Source: Nicotiana tabacum
Lineage: Eukaryota; Streptophyta; Magnoliopsida; Solanales; Solanaceae
DNA: 64,000 nt
Reading direction: 5' to 3'
Assembly: GCF_000715075.1 (NCBI RefSeq)
Contig: NC_134087.1
Span: 102,339,161 to 102,403,160 of the forward strand
Part shown: positions 44,301 to 55,996 of the stretch, in pieces
Position numbering within the stretch: position 1 is the first letter of the stretch
Layout: the number at the start of each line of letters is the position of its first letter
Program-made: the position numbers and the translations under genes
Notes under the pieces: model-generated
Database searches by the model: none
What the model was told of the DNA's origin: nothing
What the model saw: only the letters and a program-made list of their open reading frames with translations

Positions 44301-44419
44301 TTATAATTTTTAAGAAGTTTTAAAATAAGGAGTTAATGATTTCTAAGTTCATGGCTTTCCTAGCTTCTATGAGTTGGCGCCATCACGACTCTCGAGGGTG
44401 GAAAATCCGGGTCGTGACA
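41377..44419 (+). repeat. 3' LTR of element 2
   Basis: TGTGACAACC to GGTCGTGACA. The CpG block is 42100-42423, donor-like GTAAGC 42557, mini-exon 42899-42972, array 43380-43683, and acceptor-like TGTGCAG|ATAC at 43974 is intact here. Confidence 0.95.
43380..43683. repeat. 39-bp tandem hairpin array, 3' LTR of element 2 (8 units)
   Basis: Eight units with the same shortened second unit as the 5' LTR. The last unit reads GTTGCA-CGCT-TGCAAC, a perfect 6-bp stem although both arms differ from the consensus. Confidence 0.95.
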
Positions 44420-44424
44420 GCTGA
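44420..44424. repeat. Target-site duplication GCTGA, right
   Basis: Perfect copy of 33177-33181; defines the right boundary of LTR element 2. Confidence 0.95.
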
Positions 44425-46582
44425 TAAGTCTCAGATCTCAAATAGATGGTAGAATTGCTTCATTACACTCTAAAGATATTAATGTTTGCCAAAAGATAAA
44501 TGGATATAATTTACAACTTACTTTAGCAATGATCCGATTAGTTCCACATAAAGATGTTTTGAATAAGTTCTGATATTGCGATATAATTGTATTATACAAT
44601 GGAAGAATATCTAATAGAGATGTTCTTACCATTGATATGCTGCTCTATTCTATTAGATCTTTGTGCATTGGTAATATCTACACATTTGAAATACAATAAT
44701 TTGTAAGCACATTTCTGATATACAAAATTTTAGCATTTAGCAATCTACGACCGGGTGAATGCTTTGAATAAAATTTTTATAATCTACTTATTAGTTTTTG
44801 TAAGTGCAGAATCAAAAAAAATATAGTGTAGAAATAAAACATATGTGCAGAAACTGAAATTTAAGTGCAGAATGAAGAAAAATATAGTACAGAAAATGAA
44901 AAATATGTGCAGAAACTGATATTTAAGTACAGAATTTAGAAAAATATAATGCAGAAAATGAAAAATATGCGCAAAATCTGAAATTTAAATGCAGAATCAA
45001 GAAAAAGTTAGTGCAGGATCTGTGCAGAATCTGAAACATAAGTGCACTATCTAGATAATTATAGTGCAGGAATTGAAATATATGTAGAAACTGAAAAATA
45101 TGCACAGAATACAGAAAAAAGTGCAGATTGCAATAAATTATGGTTCAGAAACTAAAAATTAAGTGAAAAATAGAGAAAACTAATTACAGAAATAACAAAT
45201 GCCAAAAGTTGAAACATGTAAATAATTAAAGTCTGAAAACTTCATAATTGAGTCATACGAAATGAACTTAATTCGCTTAGTAGTCATCACATTACAAAAT
45301 GAACATGCGTCATTCCAACAAAATGAACACAATGGAAATGACTGTCACATCTATGATGTTATGCAACTTGGTTGTGATATTAATTTGAGAAAGAGGAATA
45401 TGAACAAAACTAATGGAAAAACAAGTTCAAGTTATGCGTTCACTACATATTGGAATGTTGTGAGTAAAAGGAATGCTTTGAAAATTAGTACTTTGGTGCA
45501 ATTGTGAGCATTTAGAAAGGGATCAGAATTATATTTTGCACTGGTCAAACTCCAAGACTTAACTTAAATAGGTAATAGGAGTAACTTTTATCAGTATATA
45601 ATGTTAGCATATTTAGATCATTTTTTTATTTTGAAAAGTTGAGCAGTATTAGATTTTTCTCTTCGCTAATAACAGCAAGAGATCTAATATTCCAATCCAA
45701 AACCAACTCAGCAACTCTTCGCATCACTTACCAAATGGACGAAGTTTTGTTTCCTCATTTCTTCTCTAGGAAGAGCAATTGATTTTAAGATGCAAGAGTT
45801 GGGATAGGTGACTGCTGCTAATTACAAGCTTTGTTTTCTCTTTTGTTTCGAATGAAGCTGGACAATTTTTCTCTCTACCGATTCTTGTGCTGCTTTTCAC
45901 AGCTTTACACTCTTATCTCATGTTTTAATTCCAGACAACAAAAGACTTTTCAAATTCAACTTAGAATCAAAGAAATCAGAGGTACTTGAGATTAGGACAA
46001 GATGAAGAGGTTAAAAATAGTAAATCATCGGAGGAATAAGACCCCTTTGCCTTATGTCCATTTTCATCAACATCAAACCAAGTAAGTGATCTTATCTTAT
46101 ATTAGGAATTAATTAAATAATCGTCATTCATTGTCCAAATACTAAAGATTACTGATGGCAAAAACAGTAACACCCCTCCTATTTGGATGTTAGTAATAAA
46201 GTTATATTCCATAAACAAGATGAGCAATAACCATCGGAGTTAAACCAAAAAAGGATCCCAACCCCAAACTGAGAGAGCGAAGAAAGAAACGGGGTCAATT
46301 TTAATCCAAAGTACTGAATGAAAATAATATATTTTTCAAATATAATTTGATTTTAAATCCAATAACTAAACATGATGATTATTTTTTCCTTTCATCGAGG
46401 TTATAGAGGTCATATTTTGTTCCTTCCAAATAGATGAAGAACAACTACAGATAAATTAGAAAGTCATTGTTAAAGAATAAGATAAGCAACTCCAAACTTG
46501 GTTATGCTATATTTCTACATTTCAAGGCAATATGTATTTATCTGAATAATTTTTAACAACAATCTAATTCTTTGGCGCATAT
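44425..46582. other. Flanking DNA right of LTR element 2
   Basis: Continuation of the RPA-like locus. On the minus strand, exon-like pieces with donor sites occur (ATCAATG|GTAAGAAC near 44,630; GCTAAA|GTAAGTTG near 44,525; CATTTG|GTAAGTGATG near 45,732) and could be 5' exons of the pseudogene at 31499-32910, but no OB-fold motif is certain. Otherwise AT-rich, with the tandem repeat 44803-45180. No gene is supported. Confidence 0.35.
44803..45180. repeat. Degenerate tandem repeat rich in GTGCAGAA
   Basis: The motifs GTGCAGAA(T/A)..AGAAAAATATAGT and ATGTGCAGAAACTGAAATTTAA alternate about six times with a period near 60-70 bp and many substitutions. No hairpin is obvious in this unit. Confidence 0.7.
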
Positions 46583-46587
46583 AATAG
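46583..46587. repeat. Putative target-site duplication AATAG of element 3, one side
   Basis: The five bases before the LTR edge at 46588. The partner copy should lie right of the window, beyond element 4 and the rest of the interrupted LTR. Confidence 0.4.
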
Positions 46588-47268
46588 TGTCACAACCCCA
46601 GTTCGCCCTCTGTGAACTGTCGTGACGGCACCTAGTCTCTACGACTAGGTAAGCCTATATTGCGGAAGATAACCAAACCTTGCAGAAGTAAAACAATTTA
46701 AAAACAGAAATAGGGCAATAATAGTGTTAAAATGTGCCGCTCGGCATACACCATATATAAATCTCAAAAAAACAACATCCAAATCCAAAACCCGGAAACC
46801 CACGAATCACAAGCTAAGAAAAGAATACTACATAGCTCTAACTCCGGAATTTCTAATAAAGAACAGAAAAGTACAGAAGGGCTAAATACTATAGGCAGGA
46901 ATAGAAAGGGACTCCTTGGTCTGCGGACGCGGCAGATGTACCTCGGAGTCTCTAAGTAGTCGCCTCCCTCAATGATAGTAGGCCTGATTAGTGGTACCTG
47001 GATCTACACATGAAAAACATACGCAGAAAGGGGCATGAGTACACCTCAGTGGTATTCAGTAAGTGGCAAGCCTAACCTCGGTTGGGTAGTGACGAGGAAG
47101 GTCAGGACCCTATTGAGGTAAATAATAATAAGCATGACAGGATAAGATAAACAATATAAATGAGAATCCATAGTAAGAACCTATACAGTATGATAAGAAT
47201 ACAATAACGGAAACAGAAGTAAAGGCATAACACAAGGAAAACACCACTCACAGCAAGGATAACAACCG

Positions 47269-47725
47269 GGGATCTCTTGGTATCCTCAATATGAATACTA
47301 GGGATCTCTTGGTATCCCAAGGATCTCTTGGTATCCTCAATAAATACACTAGGGATCTCTTGGTATCCCGAGGATCTCTTGGTATCCTCAATAAATACAC
47401 TAGGGATCTCTTGGTATCCCGAGGATCTCTTGGTATCCTCAATATGAACACTAGAGATCTCTTGGTATCCTCAATAAATACACTAGGGATCTCTTGGTAT
47501 CCCGCGCCCTCAGTCCAGATCATAAATACGTGCAGGAGATCTCCCGGGAATCTAACCTGTAGTCCCAAAGTAAATATGCAGGGGGGATCTACCGGGAATC
47601 TAACCTGTAGTCTCAAAGTAAATATGTAGGGGGGATCTACCGGGAATCTAACCCGTAGTCCCAAAGTAAACAGACAAGGGGGGAGCTACCGGTATCCCAC
47701 ATCCGTAGTCCTAATGTAAATACAC
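47269..47725. repeat. Tandem hairpin arrays, 3' LTR of element 3
   Basis: First block (47269-47510): units GGGATCTCTTGGTATCCC and GAGGATCTCTTGGTATCCTC alternate with AATA.(A)ACACTA linkers. Each is a hairpin (GGGAT/ATCCC or GAGGAT/ATCCTC) around the same CTCTTGGT loop. Second block (about 47530-47725): four units of ~55 bp with (C/A)CCGGGAATCTAACC..TAGTC.C. Confidence 0.9.
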
Positions 47726-48054
47726 AGCAACAATAACAAGATATTCAGAAATGAAATTTCATATCAAGGAAACAAGTATTTCTAGCCTAACATGCTTCAC
47801 GTAGTGCAATCAAGGCAATTTAAGCAAATAGGCAATTCAAGTCAACTAAACATGCTTTCTAACTAACAACATGCTAAATTTTACAAGTATATAAAGCAGG
47901 AAAGGAATCATGCTAATAAATACTTTAAGAAAATCGGATTTTCAATAATTTGCACAAGTACGCGCCCGTCACCTCACGCACAAGGCAATTCAATTACCAA
48001 ACATACCAATCCTAAGGGGAAGGTCCCCCACACAAGGTTAGACAAGCCACTTAC

Positions 48055-48124
48055 CTCGAACCAGCTCAAAATCAACTTCAAACCACACTTTTGCCACAAG
48101 TATTTGACTCCAAATGGCCCAAAT
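48055..48124 (-). other. Predicted LTR leader mini-exon, element 3
   Basis: 70 nt in minus sense, bounded by TTGAATAG|ATTTGG and GGTTCGAG|GTAAGTGG. The donor-like GGAG|GTAACG at 48455 lies 96 nt after the TATA and 331 nt before this segment. A 62-nt block (47003-46942) after GTGTAG|ATCC is the possible next exon. Confidence 0.5.
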
Positions 48125-48542
48125 CTATTCAATTCAATCGCATATTGCAAAAATAACACTTCAAGTAACTGATTCTACAATTAAATTCTAAATTAATACG
48201 CAAAAACATGTAAAATGAACAAAACGCCCCTCAGGACAACGTCTCAAAATTGGGTGAAATTTATATTTTCCGAACCCTCGTACTCTCACGAGTCTATACA
48301 TAACAAGAACACTAAAATCAGAGTCCAAATGACCCCTCAAATCCTCAATTAAAGGTCTCTTAAACTTAAGCCCTAATTACCCATTTTCCCAAATATTTCA
48401 CCATTAATTATGTCTTTAATCATATGAAAACGAGTTATAAAGCCAAGAACGTTACCTCCAAGTGATTCCCTCAAAAACCCCTCTTAGAAGCTTCAAACTT
48501 GGATAAAAATGGTGGAAGAATAGCCAATTTTTGCAAAGGCAA

Positions 48543-48810
48543 CTATTTATATGTTCTACCCAGCGACTTCCGCATTTGCGGTCCTGGGACGGAATCTGCG
48601 GTCCCACTTCTGCGGAAACCACGTCGCATCTGCGACTTTCATTTAATTGCCCAGGAACCGCATCTGCGTTTTCTTTTTCGCAGATGCAAAACCGTATCTG
48701 CAGTACTCCTTCCGCATCTGCGAAATTTGAAAAAAACATCAACATCCGCTTCTGCGGTCTCTACGCCTCTTCTGCAGCTCTGCATCTGCGGTCCCCAAAC
48801 CGCAGGTGCG
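48543..48810 (-). promoter_or_regulatory. CpG-rich CCGCATCTGCGG block and TATA box, 3' LTR of element 3
   Basis: About a dozen copies of CGCATCTGCGG or its complement CCGCAGATGCG (48570-48810) lie just upstream, in minus sense, of TATAAATAG (48551-48543). Same position as the CpG blocks of elements 1, 2 and 4, different sequence. Confidence 0.65.
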
Positions 48811-49492
48811 AAAATACCAGAAGGCCAGCTGCTGCACAACTTCAATTCCAAAATTTTCTCCGTTAACCATCCGAATTCACCTCGATGCCCCCGGAACCTC
48901 AACCAAAAGCACCAATATCACCTAATACCTTATTCAAACTTGTACCAATCCTTCAGAACGCTACAAACAACACCAAAACACCTACGCTTTATCGAATTCA
49001 AGTATAAAATTTCAAAAACTCTATAAAACACACTTTCGATCAAAAAGTTTATTAAACCTCGTCCGAATGACCTGAAATTTTGCACACACATCCCAAATGA
49101 CATGGCGAAGCTACTGCAACTCTCAGAATTTCATTCCGACCCTCGGATCAAAATCTCACTACCAAACTGGAAACTTCCAAAATTCAATCTTCAGCATTTC
49201 AAGCCTAAATCAGCTACGGACCTCCAAAACACTATCCGAACACGCTCCTAACCCCAAAATCACCCAACGAAGCTAACAGAACCATCAGATTTCCATTCCG
49301 AGGCCGTCTTCACACTGTTCTGACTACAGTCAATTTTCCAATACTTAAGCTCTCATTTAGGGACTAAGTGTCTCAAAACTCTTTGAAACTCAAAACCGAA
49401 CATCGCGGCGAATCAAATTAGCAGAATTAAACTTGGGGAAAGCAGTTAATAGGGGATCAGGGCGTTAATTCTTAAGACGACAGGCCGGGTCG

Positions 49493-51120
49493 TCACATCC
49501 TCTTACACTTAAACATTCGTTCGTCCTCGAACGAGCATAGAGACATACTTGAAGTAGTGAAAAGATGAGGGTAATGACTGCGCATATCCTACTCGGTCTC
49601 GTAAGTCGCCTCCTTGATCGGCTGGCCCCGCCACTGAACCTTTACCGAAGCAATGTTCTTTGACCTCAGCTTTCTAATCTGCCTGTCCAATATTGCCACT
49701 GGCTCCTCAACATAAGATAGATCCTTGTCCAACTGGACTGAACTGAAATCCAACACGTGCGACGGGTCGCCATGATACCTCCAGAGCATCGAAACATGAA
49801 ATATCGGATGAACTCCTGCCAAGCTAGGAGGTAAGGCCAGCTCATAAGCAACCTCCCCAACACGCCTCAATATCTCAAAAATGCGAATAAACCTCGAACT
49901 CTGCTTCCCTTTCTTCTCGAACCTCATAACGCCCTTCATAGGCGAGACCCGAAGCAGAACCCGCTCTCCAACCATATAAAAAATATCGCGAACCTTCTGG
50001 TCTGCGTAACTCTTCTGTCTGGACTGGGCTATACAGAGTCTATCCTGAATCACCTTAACCTTCTCCAAAGCATCCTGAACCAAGTCTGTGCCCAATAATC
50101 TTGCCTCACCCGGCTCAAACCAACCCATCGGGAATCTACACCGTCTACCATATAAAGCCTCATACGGTGCCATTTGAATGCTGGACTGATAGCTGTTGTT
50201 GTAAGAAAACTCCACCAATGGCAAGAACTGATCCCAAGACCCTCCAAACTCAATCACACACGCACGGAGCATATTCTCAAGAATCTGAATAGTGCGCTCA
50301 GACTATTCGTCCGTCTGAGGGGGAAATGCTGTACTCAACACTACCCAAGTACCTAAATCATGCTAAATGACCTTCCAGAACCGTGATGTGAACTGTGTAC
50401 CTCTATCTGAAATGATGGAAACTGGAATACGATGCAGACGAACAATCCCCCGGATATAAATCTCTGCCAACCGCTCTGAAGAATAAGTAGTACACAAGAA
50501 TGAAATGAGCGAACTTGGTCAATCGATCCACAATCACCCAAATAGCATCAAACTTCTTCAAAGTCCATGGTTTCCCAACTACAAAGTCCATGGTGATCCG
50601 CTCCCACTTCCACTCCGGAATCTCTATCTGCTAAAGCAGTCCACCCGGTCTTTGGTGCTCATACTTCACTTGTTGATAGTTGAGACACCGAGCTACAAAT
50701 CCAATTATATCTTTCTTCATCCGCCTCCACTAATAGTGATGCCTCAAATCCTGATACATCGTCGCGGCACTCGGATGAATGGAATACCGCAAGCTATGTG
50801 CCTCCTCCATAATCAACTCCCGAAGCCCCTCAACATTGGGTACACAAATCCGACCCTGCATCGCCAAATACCCCATCATCACTAATGGTCACATCCCTAG
50901 CATTACCGTGCCGAACCTTGTCCTTGAGGACAAGCAAGTGAGGGTCATCATACTGCCGCTCCCTGACACGATCAAATAAAGAAGACGGAGAAACCACGCA
51001 AGCTAGAACCCGACTGGGCTCAGAAAGATCCAATCTCACAAACTGGCTGGCTAAGGCCTGAATATCCATCGTCATAGGCCTCTCTGATGCTGGTAAATAA
51101 GCCAAAGTCCCCAAACTCTC
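49493..51120 (-). pseudogene. Integrase and chromodomain of LTR element 3, broken
   Basis: From the RNase H border the frame reads LACVVSPSSLFDRVRERQYD, then loses frame near 50,850-50,880. The zinc region is hit by a TAG near 50,730 (Trp position). The DDE core is visible with TMDFVVGKP (about 50,590) and the SIQMAPYEALYGRRCR block (about 50,165); stops near 50,305 and 50,633 fall on Gln positions. The C-terminal part is open from 50272 to 49589: [37 protein letters not shown] and chromodomain VQWRGQP. A TAG at 49589 truncates the chromodomain before MRSHYPHLF. The next stop (TGA 49495-49493) lies inside the first bases of the LTR. Confidence 0.88.
49498..49508 (-). other. Polypurine tract, element 3
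   Basis: GTGTAAGAGGA on the minus strand, directly before the 3' LTR start. Confidence 0.75.
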
Positions 51121-52990
51121 TGCCCGGTGACACAAAGCATTAACCACTACATTGGCTTTGCCTGGGTGATACAGAATAGCAATGTCATAATCCTTTAGCA
51201 ACTCTAACCACCTCCTCTGGCGCAAATTTAGATCCTTTTACTTGAACAAATGCTACAAGCTCCGATGGTCTGTATAAATCTCACAAGGAACCCCGTATAG
51301 ATAATGGCGCCAAATATTCAGAGTATGAACAATGGAAGTTAACTCAAGGTCGTGGACATGGTAGTTCTTCTCGTGTATCTTCAACTGTCTAGACGCGTAG
51401 GTAATCACCCTACCATCCTTCATCAACACTACTCTGAGGCCAACCCTCGAGGCATCACAATAGACTGTATAAGACCCCGAACCTGTAGGCAGTATCAAAA
51501 TTGGGGCTGTGGTCAAAGCTGTCTTGAGCTTCTGAAAGCTCGCCTCACACTCCTCCATCTACTGAAATGGAGCACCCTTCTGGGTCAACCTGGTCATAGG
51601 GACTGCAATAGATGAAAACCCCTCCACGAACCGATGGTAGTAGCCCGCCAAACCAAGGAAACTGCGAATCTCCATAGTTGAGGATGGTTTGGGCCAACTC
51701 TGCACGACCTCTATCTTTTTCGGATCCACCTGAATGCCCTCACTCGATACCACGTGGCCTAAGAATGCCACTAAATCCAACCAAAACTCACATTTTGAGA
51801 ATTTAGCATATAACTTCTTCTCTCGCAGAGTTTGAAGCACAGTCCTCAGGTGCTGCTCATGATCTTCTGACTCTAGGAATACACCAAAATATCATCAATA
51901 AAGACAATGACGAACGAGTCAAGATACGGCCTAAACACACTGTGCATCAATGCATAAAGGCTGTTGGGGCATTGGTCAGCCCAAATGACATAACAAGGAA
52001 CCTTTAATGACCATACCGAGTCCTAAAAGCAGTCTTCGGGATATCTGGCTCCCGAATCTTCAACTGATGGTAACCTGAGCGCAAATCAATCTTAGAAAAC
52101 ACCCGTGCGCCATGAAGCTGGTCAAATAGATCATTAATACGAGGCAAAGGATAACGGTTCTTCACGGTAATCTTGTTCAACTAGCGATAATCAATCCACA
52201 TCCGCATAGAACCATCCTTTTTCTTCACAAACAAGATATGAGCACCCCAAGGTGATACACTGACCTAATAAAACCCTTATCAAGCAATTCCTATAACTGA
52301 TCCTTCAACTCCTTCAACTCAGGAGGAGCCATACGATACGGAGGAATAGAAATAGGCTGAGTGCCCAGTAACAGATCAATGCCAAAATCAATATCTCTAT
52401 TAGGCGGCATGCTTGGAAGGTCAGCTGGAAACACATCGGGAAAGTCCTGTAGTATTGGAACTGAATCAATTGAAGGGGTATCAATATTGACATCTCTCAC
52501 ATAAGCTAAATATGCGTCACACCCCTTCTCAACCATACGCTGAGCTTTAAGAAAATAAATGACTCTACTAGGGGTGTAATCTAAGGTACCCCTCCAATCA
52601 ACACGCGGTACACCTAGCATAGCCAGCGTCACAGTTTTGGCGTCACAATCAAGAATAGCATAATGGGGCGACAACCAGTCCATGCCCAAGATAATATCAA
52701 AATCAACCATGCTGAGTAACAATAAATCGGCTCTGGTTTCAAAACCACTAAGAGCAACCAAACACATCTGATAAACGCGGTCCACAACGAGAGACTCTCC
52801 CATAAGAGTAGAAACATGAACATGGGAACTCAAAGAATCCCAAGATACCCTCTAATGTGGATCAATATAAGAAGAGACATAAGAATAAGTAGAGCCTAGA
52901 TCGAATAGAACCGATGCATCTCTGTGACAAACCAATATAATACCTGTGATGATAGAGTTAGAGGCAACAGCCTCAGTACGGGCAGGAAGG
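51121..52990 (-). pseudogene. pol: Protease, reverse transcriptase and RNase H of LTR element 3, broken
   Basis: Protease region: LVDRVYQM(C), then [11 protein letters not shown] (about 52,680). The N-terminal RT frame, open until 52291, has SVPILQDFPDVFPADLPSMP and PPYRMAPPELKELKDQL, then a TAG. The catalytic core (51,870-52,280) is frameshifted but recognisable on the plus strand as AAGACAATG...ATCATCAATAAA (complement of the FIDD codons). The C-terminal RT (51840-51559) has [18 protein letters not shown]. RNase H (51558-51125) keeps YCDAS, but the usual NVVADALS near the end reads NVVVNALC, replacing an expected Asp. Confidence 0.88.
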
Positions 52991-54431
52991 GCATATTATC
53001 TGGCCTGGCCTCCCCCTTTAGGGCGGCCTCTACCTCCCCGACCTCCACCTCTAGCTGGCTGAGTAGGTGTGGTAGCAAATGGAGCTGTAACCATAGCCTG
53101 AGAACTCTGCGGGCACGCTATGGCTGGGAAGTCTGTTGAGATGCACTCCTCCCAAGTTTAGGGCAATCCCTCACCACGTGGCATGTGTCACCACACTCAA
53201 AACAAGCTCTGGGAGGACGTGGTGGTTGTGACTGGCTAAGGCCAGGTCTGCTGGACTGACCTCTAAAAACACCCCGTGTAGGAGGCGCACTAGAAACCGG
53301 AGGTGCATAATACAGCTCCTGAGGCCTAGGAGGAGCTGGAGCACTGCTGGCTGCTGGAAGAGCTGAATGAACGAGGTGGATCCTATAACCCTTACCATGA
53401 CGACCGAAAGCTGGGGTATGGGTACCAGAATAATGGCCCTACTCTCGAGATCTCTTGGCCTCCCTCACCTTTCTTTCCCTAGCATGCATACCCTCAATCC
53501 TCCTAGCAATACTCACCACCTGCTGATAAGAGATATCTATCTCCAACTCACGAGCCATGCTAGACCTGATGCTGGGAATGAGCCCCTCAATAAACCGGTG
53601 AACCCTCTCGCGAACAGTGGAAACCAAGGCTGGTGCATTACTAGCCAATCTAGTGTAATGGATAGCATACTCTGAAATAGTCATAGCGCCCGGGCGCAAA
53701 TGCTCAAACTCTACGCGCCACGCGTCCCTGAGGCTTTGAGGAACAAACTCTCTTAAGAACAACTTTGAGAACTGAATCCAAGTTAGTGAAGCAGCCTCGT
53801 CTGGACTGTCTAACTCATAGGTGCGCCACCACTCATAGACGGCTCCCTGAAGCTGGAAAGTAGTGAAGGAAACCCTGCTTTATCCTGATATACCCATAGT
53901 GCGAAGGATACAGTGGCACTCCTCCAGAAATCCCAAGGCATCATCTGATGCTAGTCCACTGAATACCGGAGGATCATACTTCTTGAACCTCTCAAGTCTC
54001 TGCTGCTCATCCTCTGAAGCAGCTTCCCCATCCTCGTGATGAACTGGCACTGCAGACCGTGCTGGAATGATCTATGGGAATTGCTCAACATGCACTTGCT
54101 GCTCATGAGTGCGGGCGGTGGGAGTCTGTGCTCCTCCCCCAGCCTAGGATGTGGCTGCGGCAAGGGGAAGCAGCCCTGCCCAAGCCAAGGTGGTGTACAT
54201 ACTCATCAACTGTGCCAGAGTCTCCTAGAGAGCTGGAGTGGTAGTAGCAGTAGGCGTGTCAGGTGCTTGGACTCCGGCTGGATCTGCTGGTGGTACCTCT
54301 GTGGCAGCTCACACAAGTGCTCTAGCTGCACCACGTGCGCGTCCTCGGCCTCTACCCCAGCCCCGGCCTCTGATGGCTATAGTAGGGGGCACAGGTTCAT
54401 GATCATCTCGAGTAGCATGTGTCCTCACCAT
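52991..54431 (-). pseudogene. gag: gag of LTR element 3, broken
   Basis: ATG 54431-54429 follows TATTCTCTCACAG, a 3' splice-like site identical in position to those of elements 1 and 4. The capsid-like domain lies at 53,760-53,440 (FVPQSLRDAWRVEFEHLRPG, then SEYAIHYTRLASNAPAL). The zinc knuckle CFECGDTCHVVRDC (about 53,207-53,166) keeps all CCHC residues. An Arg-Gly-rich stretch after the knuckle (53,060-53,000) resembles that of the other copies. Several frameshifts and stops interrupt the N-terminal third. Confidence 0.88.
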
Positions 54432-54618
54432 CTGTGAGAGAATAGAAGACATAAGTTTAGAATGGTGATGTCAAAATATCGCACGATAAGGAAATGAAAT
54501 AAAGTGGAATTTTTCCTAACAGTTACATAGCCTCTCGTAGATAAGTACAGACATCTCCGTACCGATCAGCGAGACTCTAATAAACCGGGTTGTGATCCAT
54601 GACTCCTATGAACCTATA

Positions 54619-54630
54619 GCTCTGATACCA
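54619..54630 (-). other. Primer-binding site (initiator Met tRNA), element 3
   Basis: GCTCTGATACCA on the plus strand, i.e. TGGTATCAGAGC on the minus, three bases from the 5' LTR edge at 54634. Confidence 0.95.
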
Positions 54631-55310
54631 ACTTGTCACAACCCCAGTTCGCCCTCCATGAACTGTCGTGTTGGCACCTAGTCTCTATGACTAGGTAAGC
54701 CTAAATTGTGGAAGATAACCAAAACTTGCAGAAGTAAAACAATTTAAAAACAGAAATAAGGCAATAATAGTGTTAAAATGTGTCACTCGGCATACACCAT
54801 ATATAAATCTTAAAAAAACAACATCCAAATCCAAGACCCGGAAACCCATGAATCACAAGCTAAGAAAAGAAATACTACATAACTCTAACTCCGAAATTTC
54901 TAATATAGAACAGAAAAGAACAGAAGGGCTAAATACTACAAGCAAGAATAGAAAGGGACTCCTTGGTCTGCAGACGTGATAGATGTACCTCGGAGTCTCT
55001 AAGCAGTTGCCTCCCTCAACGATAGTATGCCTGATCAGCAGTACCTGGATCTGCACATGAAAAACATGCATAGAAAAGGACATGAGTACACCACAACAGT
55101 GGTCAGTAAGTACCAAGCCTAACATCGGTTGGGTAGTGACGAGGAAGGTCCGAGCCCTACTATGGTAAATAATAATAAGCATGATAGGATAAGATAAACA
55201 GTATAAATGAGAATCCACAGTAAGAACCTATACAGTATGATAAGAATATAATAACAAAAACAGAAGTAAATGCATAACACAAGGAAAACACCGCTCATAA
55301 CAAGGATAAC

Positions 55311-55755
55311 AACCGGGGATCTCTTGGTATCCTCAATATGAACACTAGGTATCTCTTGGTATCCTCAATATATATGCTAAGTATCTCTTGGTATCCCGAG
55401 GATCTCTTGGTATACTCAATAAATACACTAGGGATCTCTTGGTATCCCGAGGATCTCTTGGTATCCTCAATATGAACACTAGGGATCTCTTGGTATCCCG
55501 AGGATCTCTTGGTATCCTCAATATATATGCCAGGGATCTCTTGGTATCCTCAATAAATACACTAGGTATCTCTTGGTATCCCGCGCCTCAGTCCAGATCA
55601 TAAATACCTGTAGGAGATCTCCCGGGAATCTAACCTGTAGTCCCAAAGTAAATATGCATGGGGGTCTACCGGGAATCTAACCCATAGTCCCAAAGTAAAT
55701 AGACAAGGGGGAGGGGGGAGCTACCGGAATCCCATATCCGTAGTCCCAATGTAAA
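55311..55755. repeat. Tandem hairpin arrays, 5' LTR of element 3
   Basis: Same units as 47269-47725, in different number and order: more GATCTCTTGGTATC units (55311-55585) and fewer CCGGGAATCTAACC units (55615-55755). Confidence 0.9.
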
Positions 55756-55991
55756 TACGCAACAACAGTTAGAAGATATTCAGAAATGAAATTTCATCTC
55801 AAGGAAACAAGTAATTCTAGCCTAACATGCTTCACGTAGTGCAATCAAGGCAATCTAAATAAATAGGCAATTCAAGTCAACTAAATATGCTTTCTAACTA
55901 ACAACATGCTAAATTTTGCAAGTATAATAAAGCAGGAAAGGAATCATGCTAATAAATACTTTAAGAAACCAGATTTCCAACAATTTGCACA

Positions 55992-55996
55992 AGTAC
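55992..55996. repeat. Putative target-site duplication AGTAC of element 4, left side
   Basis: AGTAC precedes the new LTR start (TGTGATGACTCGG at 55997). These bases also belong to the interrupted LTR of element 3 (AAGTAC at 47956-47961 in the intact copy). The partner should follow element 4's 3' LTR, outside the window. Confidence 0.7.

Larger units (their letters stand above)
33182..44419 (+). mobile_element. LTR element 2: Tekay/Del-type chromovirus, same family as element 1, dead
   Basis: An 11.2-kb element: LTRs of 3,004 and 3,043 bp, initiator-Met primer-binding site, gag-pol with chromodomain, polypurine tract, and a 5-bp TSD. The coding region is clearly homologous to element 1 throughout, and the LTRs share the same 39-bp hairpin array and termini. 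However, the CpG-rich block upstream of the start site is a different sequence. It sits in the same old substrate as element 1, next to the RPA-like pseudogene. Confidence 0.95.
46588..49497 (-). repeat. 3' LTR of element 3
   Basis: In minus sense it starts TGTGACGACCCGGCCTG at 49497 and ends GGGGTTGTGACA at 46588. Order in minus sense: CpG block 48810-48570, TATAAATAG at 48551, donor-like GTAACG at 48455, mini-exon 48124-48055, repeats 47725-47269, acceptor-like GTGTAG|ATCCAGG at 47003. Confidence 0.95.
46588..55996 (-). mobile_element. LTR element 3: Tekay/Del-type chromovirus, minus strand, 5' LTR interrupted by element 4
   Basis: Read on the minus strand: partial 5' LTR (55996 to 54634), initiator-Met primer-binding site, gag-pol with chromodomain, polypurine tract, 3' LTR (49497 to 46588, 2,910 bp). 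The 5' LTR stops abruptly at 55996, where a new LTR begins; the equivalent point in the 3' LTR is 47961. The missing part of the 5' LTR must lie beyond the right edge. It belongs to a different family from elements 1 and 2: its pol has PNRDIDFGIDL where they have [10 protein letters not shown], and the LTR sequence is different. Confidence 0.93.
54634..55996 (-). repeat. 5' LTR of element 3, distal part only
   Basis: It matches 46588-47961 of the 3' LTR: same edge TGTCACAACCCC (plus strand), same repeat array (55311-55585), same acceptor-like GTGCAG|ATCCAGG at 55050. It is cut at 55996 by element 4. Confidence 0.95.

Noticed and set aside
45262..45507. 81-aa plus-strand ORF
   Set aside because: No motif; lies next to a degenerate tandem repeat, and nearby splice-like signals are on the opposite strand.
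47102..47664. ORFs with RDPRDTKRSLVYLLRIP-type repeats on both strands
   Set aside because: Translations of the element 3 LTR hairpin array, not proteins.
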